The position numbers and the translations under genes are program-made. This document shows, piece after piece, positions 1 through 7,085 of a DNA stretch of 22,213 nt (the stretch's first letter is position 1; each line of letters starts with the position of its first letter). The notes below the pieces were generated by a model. It was given only the letters and a program-made list of their open reading frames with translations, did no database searches and was not told the origin of the DNA. This DNA comes from Thermoproteota archaeon (GTDB taxonomy: Archaea > Thermoproteota > Thermoprotei_A > Sulfolobales > Desulfurococcaceae), in NCBI GenBank assembly GCA_013154205.1, contig JAADCY010000168.1:1-22213 (forward strand), read 5' to 3'.

Positions 1-581
1 ACCATAAGCGTGGCATGACGACTTTTCTAGTAACACATGGTGTTAGGCCAGACATACTTTCTAGCCTGGACGAAGAGCCTTCACAGCTATACATAAGCTT
101 GGAGGCATGGAACAAGGAGAAGTTCTTGGAGTTCAATAGGCCCATAGTCCCTAGGGCTTGGGAGCTCGTCATGGAGACGCTCAAGCTGCTCCCAAGTTTC
201 TCTTGCCCCACAGTCTACAGATTGACTATTGTGAAAGGATTCAACGACTCAGAAGAGGCATTGAAAGGCTTTGCCAAATTAATAGAGATAGGTAATCCCA
301 CGTACGTAGAAGTCAAGGCATACATGTATGTAGGTTCAAGCAGGACAAGGCTTCAACCCTCAAACATGCCTAAGCACGAAGAGATCAGAACGCTCGCGAA
401 GAAGCTCTCAGAGCTAACAGGATACATGTTGTTGAGCGAGAGCATTCCCAGTAGGATTGTATTGTTGAGCAGAGTTAAGAATCCTAAGAGACATGGCAAG
501 GGATGCCCCGACGGTGTTGAACACCCTGAGAAATATGCCCCAGTGATCACGCACGAATATGAGGAAATGAGGGAACAATAA
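1..581 (+). CDS. taw1: tRNA 4-demethylwyosine synthase Taw1/TYW1, 3' part (5' end outside window)
   Basis: Radical SAM enzyme that condenses N1-methylguanosine-37 of tRNA-Phe with pyruvate carbons to give 4-demethylwyosine, the first tricyclic step of wyosine-base synthesis; cytosolic. The reading frame is open from base 3 (HKRGMTTFLVTHG), so the ATG at 15 is internal and the gene starts upstream. Visible are the TFLVTHGVRPD strand, PSQLYISLEAWN, the RLTIVKGFN strand, EVKAYMYVGSSRTRL, NMPKHEEIR and ESIPSRIVLLSR, all typical of the C-terminal half of archaeal TYW1. About 193 residues are present of an expected roughly 340. The cysteine-rich N-terminal radical SAM loop lies outside. It ends at TAA (579-581) with no partner gene close behind. 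Family assignment is firm. Confidence 0.93.
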   Translation, partial: HKRGMTTFLVTHGVRPDILSSLDEEPSQLYISLEAWNKEKFLEFNRPIVPRAWELVMETLKLLPSFSCPTVYRLTIVKGFNDSEEALKGFAKLIEIGNPTYVEVKAYMYVGSSRTRLQPSNMPKHEEIRTLAKKLSELTGYMLLSESIPSRIVLLSRVKNPKRHGKGCPDGVEHPEKYAPVITHEYEEMREQ

Positions 582-620
582 GTTAAAACTAGATATAATT
601 TCAAGGTGCAAATCTCTAGA

Positions 621-634
621 TTTTTATATATAAT
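621..634 (+). promoter_or_regulatory. TATA box for the gene at 683
   Basis: TTTTTATATATAAT is an archaeal TATA element. Transcription would begin near 650-655, leaving a leader of about 30 nt that carries the GGTGA ribosome site at 672-676. Confidence 0.5.
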
Positions 635-682
635 CTATGATCATTTTTCATGAACACTATAGAATAATTTTGGTGACAAATT

Positions 683-1189
683 TTGGATATTAGTATACAT
701 AAAATAATAGAACTAATCACAAAAGGAGATGAAGCCGAGCTTAAACGATTCATCGAAATGTATTCTAGAAACAGGATTGAGAACTCATTTTACACCTTAG
801 AAGAGATCGCTATATCGCTGCTACACTACATAAGAGGATATACGCCTCAAAGAATAGCGGAGCTACTTGGTATGAGCAGGAGCAATGTATACGCTGTCCT
901 GAAAAGATTCCAGCAGAAATATGAGAAAGCACTTAAAACAATCAATCTCTATGAGGCGATCACAAACGTTATCTACATAACTGTTAGGAAGGGAGAGCCT
1001 CTAGACGAAGTTGCCAGAAGAATATATTCAGTAGCAGATAAGAAGAAGATTAAGATACCATTTAGAGGATTAGAGCTAATCAATATTCTTGAACGACGAG
1101 ACATAGTTGATGACAGGCTAAGGTTTAAGGGAGACTATAGATTGATTCTCTTGCCAAACATAGACATAATAGTTGAGAAGATACAGTAA
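683..1189 (+). CDS. small HTH DNA-binding protein, function unknown
   Basis: 168 residues from a TTG start supported by GGTGA at 672-676, seven bases upstream, and a TATA box about 50 bases upstream. The centre (residues about 52-82) reads as a helix-turn-helix: YTPQRIAELLGMSRSNVY followed by a positively charged recognition-type helix AVLKRFQQKYEKAL, similar to sigma-70 region 4 or resolvase-type HTHs. The N-terminal 50 residues and C-terminal 85 residues are mixed helix and strand with no motif I recognise, and there are no cysteines. It stands alone and is convergent with the ParB-like gene. A DNA-binding role is inferred from the HTH only; target and ligand are unknown. Confidence 0.7.
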   Translation: MDISIHKIIELITKGDEAELKRFIEMYSRNRIENSFYTLEEIAISLLHYIRGYTPQRIAELLGMSRSNVYAVLKRFQQKYEKALKTINLYEAITNVIYITVRKGEPLDEVARRIYSVADKKKIKIPFRGLELINILERRDIVDDRLRFKGDYRLILLPNIDIIVEKIQ

Positions 1190-1202
1190 TATCATTCATT
1201 AC

Positions 1203-1209
1203 CTTTTTA
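1203..1209 (+). terminator. T-tract downstream of the HTH gene
   Basis: A CTTTTTA run 14 bases after the stop codon, in the short gap between convergent genes, fits an archaeal oligo-T terminator. There is no hairpin, as expected for archaea. Confidence 0.35.
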
Positions 1210-1231
1210 TCCAACATCTATAAACCATATC

Positions 1232-2029
1232 TTAACTCTTGCAATAATTTTTGTTAAACACATTGTATCCTATGTACTCGCTAGCCCTGATCAGCCCTAT
1301 ATACGTGTGAAGTGTGAACACAACCGCATCTATATCTTTCAGACCAGTAGCAAGAGCCGCACATGTCCTCTTATGCCCGTCTACAACATATTTAGATCCT
1401 AGATAGTCGTAGACCAGTATCGGCAGGGACGTGTCTATTCTAAAGACAATGCTTGTTTTTAATGATGGTTGTGTAGGCTTAAGTCTAGATATAGGTATTT
1501 TCTCTCTCCACACCCTGGCAATTATACCGTGTGTTCTCTCCAAGAAGAATATAGTGTTCACAATATGTCTGAGTGGAAGAAGTTTCTCAGGTGTGCCTGT
1601 CGGCGGATTTATCACTTCAGTAATACATATGGGCTTAGTTATTCTCGGCCTATAGGCTGGTACATGTATGACATGCGCATGGATTTTTCTCCGGAGCCAA
1701 GCATGTACTCTGGCCCTATGATGACCATCGATGATAAAGTGTTCACCCTTGTTGTTCCGGACAACTATTATTGGTACATCGTAATTGTTGAAGAGCACTA
1801 GGTAGAGGACGAGGCCGAGTTTATCTGATTCGAGTACTGATTGTGTAGCATATAGGCTGAAAGGATCTAGTTCTTCTACGCCACTATATCTTATACCGCT
1901 ATACTTCATGCCTAGTAGATATATTATTTCTCGTAATTTACGATACGCATCTCTATGTGTTGATAGCTGTAGTCTTGATGGTAGTCCCGCAGTAATATCA
2001 TTATACGAGCCTATACTCTTTCCCTGCAT
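1232..2029 (-). CDS. protein with two ParB/sulfiredoxin-fold (SerK-like) repeats
   Basis: 265 residues containing two copies of a ParB/Srx-type core. Repeat 1 (about 46-125) has VVRNNKGEHFIIDGHHRARV; repeat 2 (about 172-240) has ILVYDYLGSKYVVDGHKRTC. Each has a strand pair leading into DGHxR, then a helix and a return strand (KIHAHVIHV; IDAVVFTL). The DGHHR signature is shared with archaeal free-serine kinases of the SerK group and with ParB N-terminal domains; the first copy also has the acidic upstream segment (EELDPFSLYATQSVLESDK) seen in SerK. It could be a nucleotide-dependent kinase or a DNA/CTP-binding protein; sequence alone does not decide. It overlaps the 3' end of the winged-helix gene upstream by 29 bases, so the two are probably co-translated. 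Start: ATG at 2029. Confidence 0.75.
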   Translation of the reverse strand: MQGKSIGSYNDITAGLPSRLQLSTHRDAYRKLREIIYLLGMKYSGIRYSGVEELDPFSLYATQSVLESDKLGLVLYLVLFNNYDVPIIVVRNNKGEHFIIDGHHRARVHAWLRRKIHAHVIHVPAYRPRITKPICITEVINPPTGTPEKLLPLRHIVNTIFFLERTHGIIARVWREKIPISRLKPTQPSLKTSIVFRIDTSLPILVYDYLGSKYVVDGHKRTCAALATGLKDIDAVVFTLHTYIGLIRASEYIGYNVFNKNYCKS

Positions 2030-2819
2030 AAAGGATTACTCTCGCATCCCTCTTCATTTCCTCGAGAAGCGTCTTTTCCATAGGCGATAATTTCTCCGCG
2101 TCTCTCACAGGTAGGGGGAATTTCTTAATGAATTCATCATAGTATTCCTTATCAACGGCTAGTTTTCCCACGACCTCTATTTTCCCTTGATAAACTAATG
2201 TGTTGAACAAAGAACCTAGTATGCTCATCGCTTCATTGATCGGCATGATCGGCTTCGGCAGGCCTTTCTCCTCCTTCTTTATCCCACGTTTGCCATGGAG
2301 CTTAGCTTTTCTCAGCTCTTCTTTAGTTTTTTCCAGTTCCTCCTTCAGCTTTGCTATAGTGTTTTCCAATGTCTTGATTTCTTTCTCTATCTCTGCGATC
2401 TTCTGTTCAATTGTTCTCACGAGCTCTTCAGAAACATTTTTTGAGGCCTTGCCCCTCTTTTCCTGCTCCATTATTTTTTCAACAGGTTTACTCGGTGCTT
2501 TTACCATGGTTTGTTCTGAAGGGCGTGTTAAAGACTGTGCTGTATCCTTTACTGTTTGTACAATTTCTTTTTCCCCGGTTCCGCTTTCTTCTATTGTTTT
2601 TCTCGGTTCTCCGAACTTGTTTACGAACCATTCGCCTTTCTCGGTTAGTATGTATCCTTTTCCGGCTTTCTCGATGTATCCGTTATTGCGTAGCCTATAG
2701 ATCACTGTTCTTGCGAGAGACATAGATATTCCAAGAGATGATGATATGTCTTTTATGGTTGCACCGCTATATTCTCTGAGGAACTCGAGTATTCTAAGCA
2801 TTAGTGTCTTTTTAGTCAC
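2001..2819 (-). CDS. winged-helix protein with central coiled coil
   Basis: 272 residues from GTG, with a strong GGGAGG ribosome site four bases upstream (2824-2829). Residues 1-68 form a winged helix: MLRILEFLREYSGATIKDIS, SLGISMSLARTVIYRLRNNG and the wing YIEKAGKGYILTEKGEW. Residues about 70-125 are a low-complexity charged linker. Residues about 128-180 are a heptad-rich coiled coil (IEQKIAEIEKEIKTLENTIA, then KLKEELEKTKEELRKAK). The C-terminal 75 residues form a small domain ending in KLSPMEKTLLEEMKRDARVI. The layout suggests a dimeric DNA-binding scaffold or regulator. It is first in a two-gene unit with the DGHxR protein, divergent from the disulfide oxidoreductase. The precise family is not recognised. 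Confidence 0.8.
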   Translation of the reverse strand: MTKKTLMLRILEFLREYSGATIKDISSSLGISMSLARTVIYRLRNNGYIEKAGKGYILTEKGEWFVNKFGEPRKTIEESGTGEKEIVQTVKDTAQSLTRPSEQTMVKAPSKPVEKIMEQEKRGKASKNVSEELVRTIEQKIAEIEKEIKTLENTIAKLKEELEKTKEELRKAKLHGKRGIKKEEKGLPKPIMPINEAMSILGSLFNTLVYQGKIEVVGKLAVDKEYYDEFIKKFPLPVRDAEKLSPMEKTLLEEMKRDARVILYAGKEYRLV

Positions 2820-2885
2820 TTTTCCTCCCTGATCAGAATATTATGTTTTTAATACGGTAATAATCTGTCGTGCCGGGCGGAATTG

Positions 2886-2892
2886 TTATAAG
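2886..2892 (+). promoter_or_regulatory. TATA element of the PDO-metalloregulator operon
   Basis: TTATAAG preceded by G/A-rich bases. A start site about 25 bases downstream would fall near 2914, inside the palindrome at 2911-2928. Confidence 0.45.
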
Positions 2893-2910
2893 GAGTTTTT
2901 ACGATAACTG

Positions 2911-2928
2911 TGTTAGGCATGCCTAACA
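2911..2928. promoter_or_regulatory. perfect 18-bp palindrome, probable DtxR-family operator
   Basis: TGTTAGGCATGCCTAACA is identical to its own reverse complement across 18 bases. The TTAGG...CCTAA half-sites resemble known DtxR/IdeR boxes. It lies over the predicted transcription start of the operon that encodes a DtxR/MntR-type repressor, so autoregulation by steric block is the simplest reading. I saw no second copy elsewhere in the window. Confidence 0.7.
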
Positions 2929-2950
2929 AAATAAAGTCATGGTGTATATC

Positions 2951-3673
2951 ATGTCGCAGGGATTATTCGATGAAGAAACCAAGAGTGCACTACGATCAAT
3001 ATTCAATCAGATGAAGAAAGAACTAGTAGACATTCTCGTAGTCGACGACCCCATGGCTCCATCCAGCGGTACTCCGAGCTGCGCGACATGCAAGGAGGCG
3101 AAGATACTTGCAGAAGAACTGGAGAGAATTAGTGGAGGAAAGCTAAGATTCCATATAATCGGGAAGAATAGCCCTGAAGCAAAACTATTAAAGCCGAGGT
3201 ATCTTCCCGCCTTCATATACGACACGCCTAAGCGCAACATACGATACTATGGACTGCCAAGCGGACAAGAGTTCGCACCATTCATATACATACATCGATA
3301 CGTGGACTCAGGAAAAGTAAAGCTTCCCGACAACGTCATAAAAACTGTGCAGGAAATAGATGTACCCCTACACATAAAGATATTCGTTACACCCGAATGC
3401 CCCTACTGCCCCCTAGTTGTTGACCAGTTCAACCAGTTCGGCCTCGTAAATGGAAAACTGATCGTTGAGACGATAGAAGCAATGGAGAACCCGCGTGAAG
3501 CCGACATATACGGTGTATCCTACGTTCCCGACGTAGTAATAACTGATCCTTCAGAATACGATACCTATGGAGCACCACCCTTAGAGAGGATTAACGGGTA
3601 TCTTCCAGCAGAACAGACAGTGCTATTCCTAAAATCAGCCGCGGAGAAAATAGCCTCTAAGACGAGGCGTTAA
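2951..3673 (+). CDS. pdo: protein disulfide oxidoreductase (PDO, glutaredoxin-like)
   Basis: Cytosolic thiol-disulfide oxidoreductase made of two fused thioredoxin folds, the archaeal counterpart of PDI that handles intracellular disulfides in hyperthermophiles. Counting from the ATG at 2951 (MSQGLF), the first unit carries CATC at 44-47 and the cis-proline segment RYLPAF; the second carries CPYC at 150-153 (TPECPYCPLV) and SYVPDV. The length (240) is slightly above the usual 225-235 because of an insert before CATC. An in-frame ATG at 2939 also exists, but its bases form the GGTG ribosome site (2941-2944) for 2951, which I prefer. The metalloregulator gene follows after five bases. Both active sites look intact; the first is CATC rather than the more common CxxC pairs of Pyrococcus PDO. 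Confidence 0.93.
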   Translation: MSQGLFDEETKSALRSIFNQMKKELVDILVVDDPMAPSSGTPSCATCKEAKILAEELERISGGKLRFHIIGKNSPEAKLLKPRYLPAFIYDTPKRNIRYYGLPSGQEFAPFIYIHRYVDSGKVKLPDNVIKTVQEIDVPLHIKIFVTPECPYCPLVVDQFNQFGLVNGKLIVETIEAMENPREADIYGVSYVPDVVITDPSEYDTYGAPPLERINGYLPAEQTVLFLKSAAEKIASKTRR

Positions 3674-3678
3674 ACATC

Positions 3679-4101
3679 TTGTCGTCGACGCCGACTTGTA
3701 GGAAATACAATCTCAGCAGGAGGGCCGAGGAATATCTCGAACTAATACATATTATGTTAAAAAATGGCGAAAGACCTAGGATAAGGGAGATCGCTAGGCG
3801 GCTCGGCGTTAAGCCTAGTAGTGTAGTAGAGTATCTCCGGAGACTAGAGAGTAAAGGATACATAGTCTATGAGAAAGGCGGCAACATATATTTGACGGAA
3901 AAAGGCCTCAAGTACGCGGAGTCGATCTATGAGAGGCACAAGATACTCACAAGATTCCTCGAACTCCTGGGTGTTCCCCACGACATAGCTGAGGAAGATG
4001 CATGCTATATCGAGCACGGTATTCATGACGTGACGTTAGAGAAGATCATAAGGTTCATAAAGAAATGTGGTAATCTTCTCGACGAGATAAATGGGAAGTA
4101 A
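3679..4101 (+). CDS. DtxR/MntR-family metal-dependent transcriptional regulator
   Basis: 140 residues: winged helix (12-75; RIREIARRLGVKPSSVVEYL then RRLESKGYIVYEKGG) followed by the metal-binding dimerisation domain (78-125). Candidate ligands by alignment in memory: E18 and E21 in helix 1, H87 in the RHKILTRFL helix, and C109, E112, H113 in EEDACYIEHG. The C-x-x-E-H motif is that of iron-type DtxR/IdeR, whereas acidic residues in helix 1 recall manganese-type MntR, so metal preference is open. No C-terminal SH3-like domain, as in short archaeal and MntR-like members. Start is TTG at 3679, five bases after the PDO stop, with GAGG at 3664-3667 in the end of PDO. Likely represses its own operon through the palindrome at 2911-2928. 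It abuts the next, convergent gene with no gap. Confidence 0.9.
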   Translation: MSSTPTCRKYNLSRRAEEYLELIHIMLKNGERPRIREIARRLGVKPSSVVEYLRRLESKGYIVYEKGGNIYLTEKGLKYAESIYERHKILTRFLELLGVPHDIAEEDACYIEHGIHDVTLEKIIRFIKKCGNLLDEINGK

Positions 4102-4917
4102 TTACTCCGTGTTTTTAACGCTCAGTATCTTTTCTAGCCTCACAATAAGCCTAACAGGATCATCGCCGTAGATACAGCAATATCTTTCATTACAGCTGAA
4201 CTCATCCATGCATGTCTTAATACTGCTTATATCGATGCAGATAAATGAGTCACTATTAGAAAACGATGGCAGTTTCTCTGCAAGCCTTACTCTCCTTACA
4301 GGCTGTGTCGAGAATATGTTTTTACCCCATAGTATTATCTGGGAGGACGTTAGGCTAGAATCGATGTTCTTGAATCCAATTAGTATATTGAGTGATTTAT
4401 CCAGTGCTATTTTTTCAAGGAGATCTCTACGCGAAAGGAGACGTTCGACGCTCTCGAGTAACCGTTTATACTTCTTGTAGTAGCTGAGCATCTCCCATAG
4501 CTGGGAGACTGGATTATCGTTTTTCATTGATTTAACGATGTCTACGGCTTCTTCCATTGCCGCTATGGGATCGGATGTTTTCAGGTAGAAACCCATGAAG
4601 GCACCTGTAAAACAGTGTATGTCGACAGGTTTATCTGTGATCCATTCCTGGCGCTTATGTCCCGGTGACTCCATAGTGTGAACATAGAAGTCTTTGATCT
4701 TTTGATTTAATACTATGAAGATACCATTATCCTCGGGTTTCTCCTGTGAATAAATTGTTATCGTTATGTTTTTTCCTCTAATGCCGAGAATTATTGTATC
4801 TCTGTCTAATTCTATCTTGGTTTTCTCTAAGCCTAGCAGCTCCATACCCGTCGCTATATATCCGGCTATAATAGATAATATATTGTTATCGATCACTATA
4901 CGGCCCAGGATCTTCAA
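4102..4917 (-). CDS. hypothetical protein with a C-terminal cysteine cluster
   Basis: 271 residues, no family recognised. The N-terminal half is alternating strands and helices without a signal peptide or membrane segment; the middle (about 140-172) is helical and basic (SYYKKYKRLLESVERLLSRR). Near the C-terminus four cysteines cluster: C236, C242, C247, C248 (TCMDEFSCNERYCCIYGDD), which could bind a metal or form disulfides. ATG start with GGGTG about eight bases upstream. Its last codon touches that of the convergent metalloregulator gene. About 120 bases upstream lies the end of ECF cassette 1, on the same strand, so it may be a distal member of that transcription unit or have its own promoter. 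Confidence 0.65.
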   Translation of the reverse strand: MKILGRIVIDNNILSIIAGYIATGMELLGLEKTKIELDRDTIILGIRGKNITITIYSQEKPEDNGIFIVLNQKIKDFYVHTMESPGHKRQEWITDKPVDIHCFTGAFMGFYLKTSDPIAAMEEAVDIVKSMKNDNPVSQLWEMLSYYKKYKRLLESVERLLSRRDLLEKIALDKSLNILIGFKNIDSSLTSSQIILWGKNIFSTQPVRRVRLAEKLPSFSNSDSFICIDISSIKTCMDEFSCNERYCCIYGDDPVRLIVRLEKILSVKNTE

Positions 4918-5037
4918 TGTTTTCGCACCCTTGTTAAAACATTATTTTGGTAGTTTATCAAAATGATACTTTGGATGAAGAGGGTCCCGAACACATCTAG
5001 AGCCATTTATGGCGATGATGAAGCGGTGGCTGTCGGA

Positions 5038-5757
5038 TCATATGATTTCGGCGAAGTATAGCGTAATTATTAGTGCATCAATAATTATTCCAGCAATGAT
5101 CAGTACAGTGTATTTCTTCTCAACCCTACATGGCAGACGCGATTTCAATGATGATTCAAGCCTGTGGTAATTGTTCTCCCATACAAACTGGCTGTATTCA
5201 AGCATACTCGCTGTTGCTGGCCCGAGTCTTTTCCATGCTTTTTCTCCTTTAAGACTGCCTATTGCGAGCGCTTCCATCATGTCATGGAGTCCTGCAGGCA
5301 TGGTTCTCCAGAGAATGATCGGTGTGATTGCTTTGTCTCCTAGCCCTATCTTTATCATGAGATTGGCTAGCCTGACGGGGCTTATAATGGATCCTGCGAA
5401 GAGCACTAGTAATGAGATATAAGTTGTCCTAAAATATATCATGATGGCTTCTAATGGTGTAATATAGTTAGAGAACCCGGCTAAACCGAACAAATACGCG
5501 GTTAACCCGTACCATATTCCGGGAATGCTTGATAATGATAGGCTTGCCGCGGCCCACCATCTATTGAATCCGAGCAATCCTATTATTAGGATAATTAGGA
5601 GGGGTATGTAGGGTTCTCTGTATAGGGGGATGTAGATTAGTGCTGATAACACGATAAGTATTATCTTCAATATGCTGGGTACATTTCTTAGACCGCTCTC
5701 ACCAGTCATGAAAAGCGTTCTATAGATCAAGCCTACAAGAATACCTATTATCTGCAT
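5038..5757 (-). CDS. ecfT: ECF transporter transmembrane (T) component, cassette 1
   Basis: 239 residues with five to six hydrophobic segments (about 1-18, 25-45, 48-65, 72-95, 108-130, 218-238) and a basic amphipathic region between them. This is the CbiQ/EcfT arrangement: the cytoplasmic coupling region contains IGSLKGEKAWKRLG (about 167-180) and SLKSRLPCR (about 203-211), degenerate versions of the paired A-R-G coupling motifs that contact the ATPases. It is the scaffold linking the substrate-binding membrane protein to the ATPase. The ATG at 5757 has GGAGGG eight bases upstream and lies 10 bases inside the ATPase gene, so translation is coupled. Family call rests on topology plus neighbours. 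Confidence 0.82.
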   Translation of the reverse strand: MQIIGILVGLIYRTLFMTGESGLRNVPSILKIILIVLSALIYIPLYREPYIPLLIILIIGLLGFNRWWAAASLSLSSIPGIWYGLTAYLFGLAGFSNYITPLEAIMIYFRTTYISLLVLFAGSIISPVRLANLMIKIGLGDKAITPIILWRTMPAGLHDMMEALAIGSLKGEKAWKRLGPATASMLEYSQFVWENNYHRLESSLKSRLPCRVEKKYTVLIIAGIIIDALIITLYFAEII

Positions 5758-7085
5758 TCCAAGCTTCCCTCCGTAAACCTACATGTTTTATCATAGATCT
5801 TCTCTAGCCTCTTATCATGAGAAGCTATGATCACTGCTCTTCCTCTCTCAGCTGCCGAGACAATGGATTCAATCACATTAATAACGATATAGTTGTCAAG
5901 TCCCCCGCTAGGCTCGTCGAGCAGGAATACATCGTAGCCTGCGAGGAAAGCTGACGCTAATGCGGCTCTTCTTCTTTCACCACTACTTGTTTCAGCTAGT
6001 GGTTTGTCTAGAATATGCTGAATACCGAACTCTTCGGCTATGCTCTGTATTTTGTCTTCACTGCAGTTTTCGCCGCACGATATTTGAAGTTCTTCTTTAA
6101 TGGTCGCCCCTGAGAAGAAAAGCAGAGGGTTTTCAGGGATAAGTATTGTTTTTCCACTACGTATAATGCGTCCCTTTGATGGCCTATATATTCCTGCTAG
6201 TAGTTTTAGAAGAGTAGATTTTCCAATACCATTAGGGCCCGTGATCCCTATGATCTCCCCGCCGCGGATCGATATACTGGTATTTCTAATAATGTATTCC
6301 TGGCCGGGATACCTGAACCATATGTTTTCAGCCAATAATTTCTCCTCGGTATTCTCATCGTAATGTTTTCTTCTCCTCGGCTTTAGCATCGATGTTTTCA
6401 GGAAGGGTAATGCTTTCTCTTTGAATACTCCAAAGTATTTTACCCTACCATTTTCCAGCACCAATAGCTTCGGCTCAAGCTTCGACCAGAGGAGAGGATC
6501 GTGGTCTACTATTATCGCGGCTCCTCCCATATCCAAGTGTTTCTCTATGAGATTGAGGAACTTCTTTTTACCATCTTCATCAATGTATACGCCGGGCTCA
6601 TCCATAAAGAAGACTTTTCCTCCTTTATCAATATTTGATGCCCAGAGGAGTCGCTGTACTTGTCCGGCGCTGAGGCCGTAAGTTATATGGTTTCTAAGAC
6701 CTCCTAAGCCGTACTGGTCTAAGCCTCTGGGATCACATGGTAGTCCGAGGACGGAGAATGATAAACAATATTCTGTCTCAACCGTGTGGCCGAGGACACC
6801 ATACCATGGATCCTGCGGTATATATCCTATTGTCTTGAACAGCTTCTCAGGCTTCGCTGTGTAGGGATCGAGGCCTGCTATCTTTACTTGTCCTCTGAAG
6901 AATCCTTTTCTCGATAGCTTTATTATTCCTAGTAGTGATTTGAGGAGAGTTGATTTTCCACTCCCTGATCTACCGGTTATGACGAGTGCTTCTCCATAGT
7001 TGAGTTCGAGAAATACGTCTTTTATTGAAAATATGTTTTTATATCCCGCTTCACTCACTTCGGCCTTGACCGCTGTCTCCAACAT
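5748..7085 (-). CDS. ecfA: ECF transporter fused double ATPase (A component), cassette 1
   Basis: 445 residues with two ABC ATPase domains in one chain. Domain 1: Walker A GRSGSGKS (38-45), Q-loop Q91, signature LSAGQ (138-142), Walker B FFMDEP with D162/E163, switch H195. Domain 2: Walker A GPNGIGKS (283-290), Q-loop position replaced by Glu (IPENP, 317-320), signature SSGER (367-371), Walker B LLDEP with D390/E391, switch H423. All hydrolysis residues are present in both halves, so it should power uptake. The ATG at 7085 is 35 bases inside the S-component gene. It energises import by the S and T proteins on either side, at the cytoplasmic face of the membrane. The N-terminal extension of about 12 residues could be shorter if the GTG at codon 10 is used. 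Confidence 0.93.
   Translation of the reverse strand: MLETAVKAEVSEAGYKNIFSIKDVFLELNYGEALVITGRSGSGKSTLLKSLLGIIKLSRKGFFRGQVKIAGLDPYTAKPEKLFKTIGYIPQDPWYGVLGHTVETEYCLSFSVLGLPCDPRGLDQYGLGGLRNHITYGLSAGQVQRLLWASNIDKGGKVFFMDEPGVYIDEDGKKKFLNLIEKHLDMGGAAIIVDHDPLLWSKLEPKLLVLENGRVKYFGVFKEKALPFLKTSMLKPRRRKHYDENTEEKLLAENIWFRYPGQEYIIRNTSISIRGGEIIGITGPNGIGKSTLLKLLAGIYRPSKGRIIRSGKTILIPENPLLFFSGATIKEELQISCGENCSEDKIQSIAEEFGIQHILDKPLAETSSGERRRAALASAFLAGYDVFLLDEPSGGLDNYIVINVIESIVSAAERGRAVIIASHDKRLEKIYDKTCRFTEGSLECR

Noticed and set aside
2200..2725. Long plus-strand reading frames opposite the winged-helix/coiled-coil gene
   Set aside because: They are rich in Ser, Phe and Leu, as expected for the antisense of Lys/Glu-rich coiled-coil codons, and have no ribosome site or motif.
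5010..5050. Box C-like ATGATGA near the end of ECF cassette 1, a possible C/D guide RNA
   Set aside because: No CTGA D box at suitable spacing and no paired C'/D' boxes; the segment also runs into the T-component gene.
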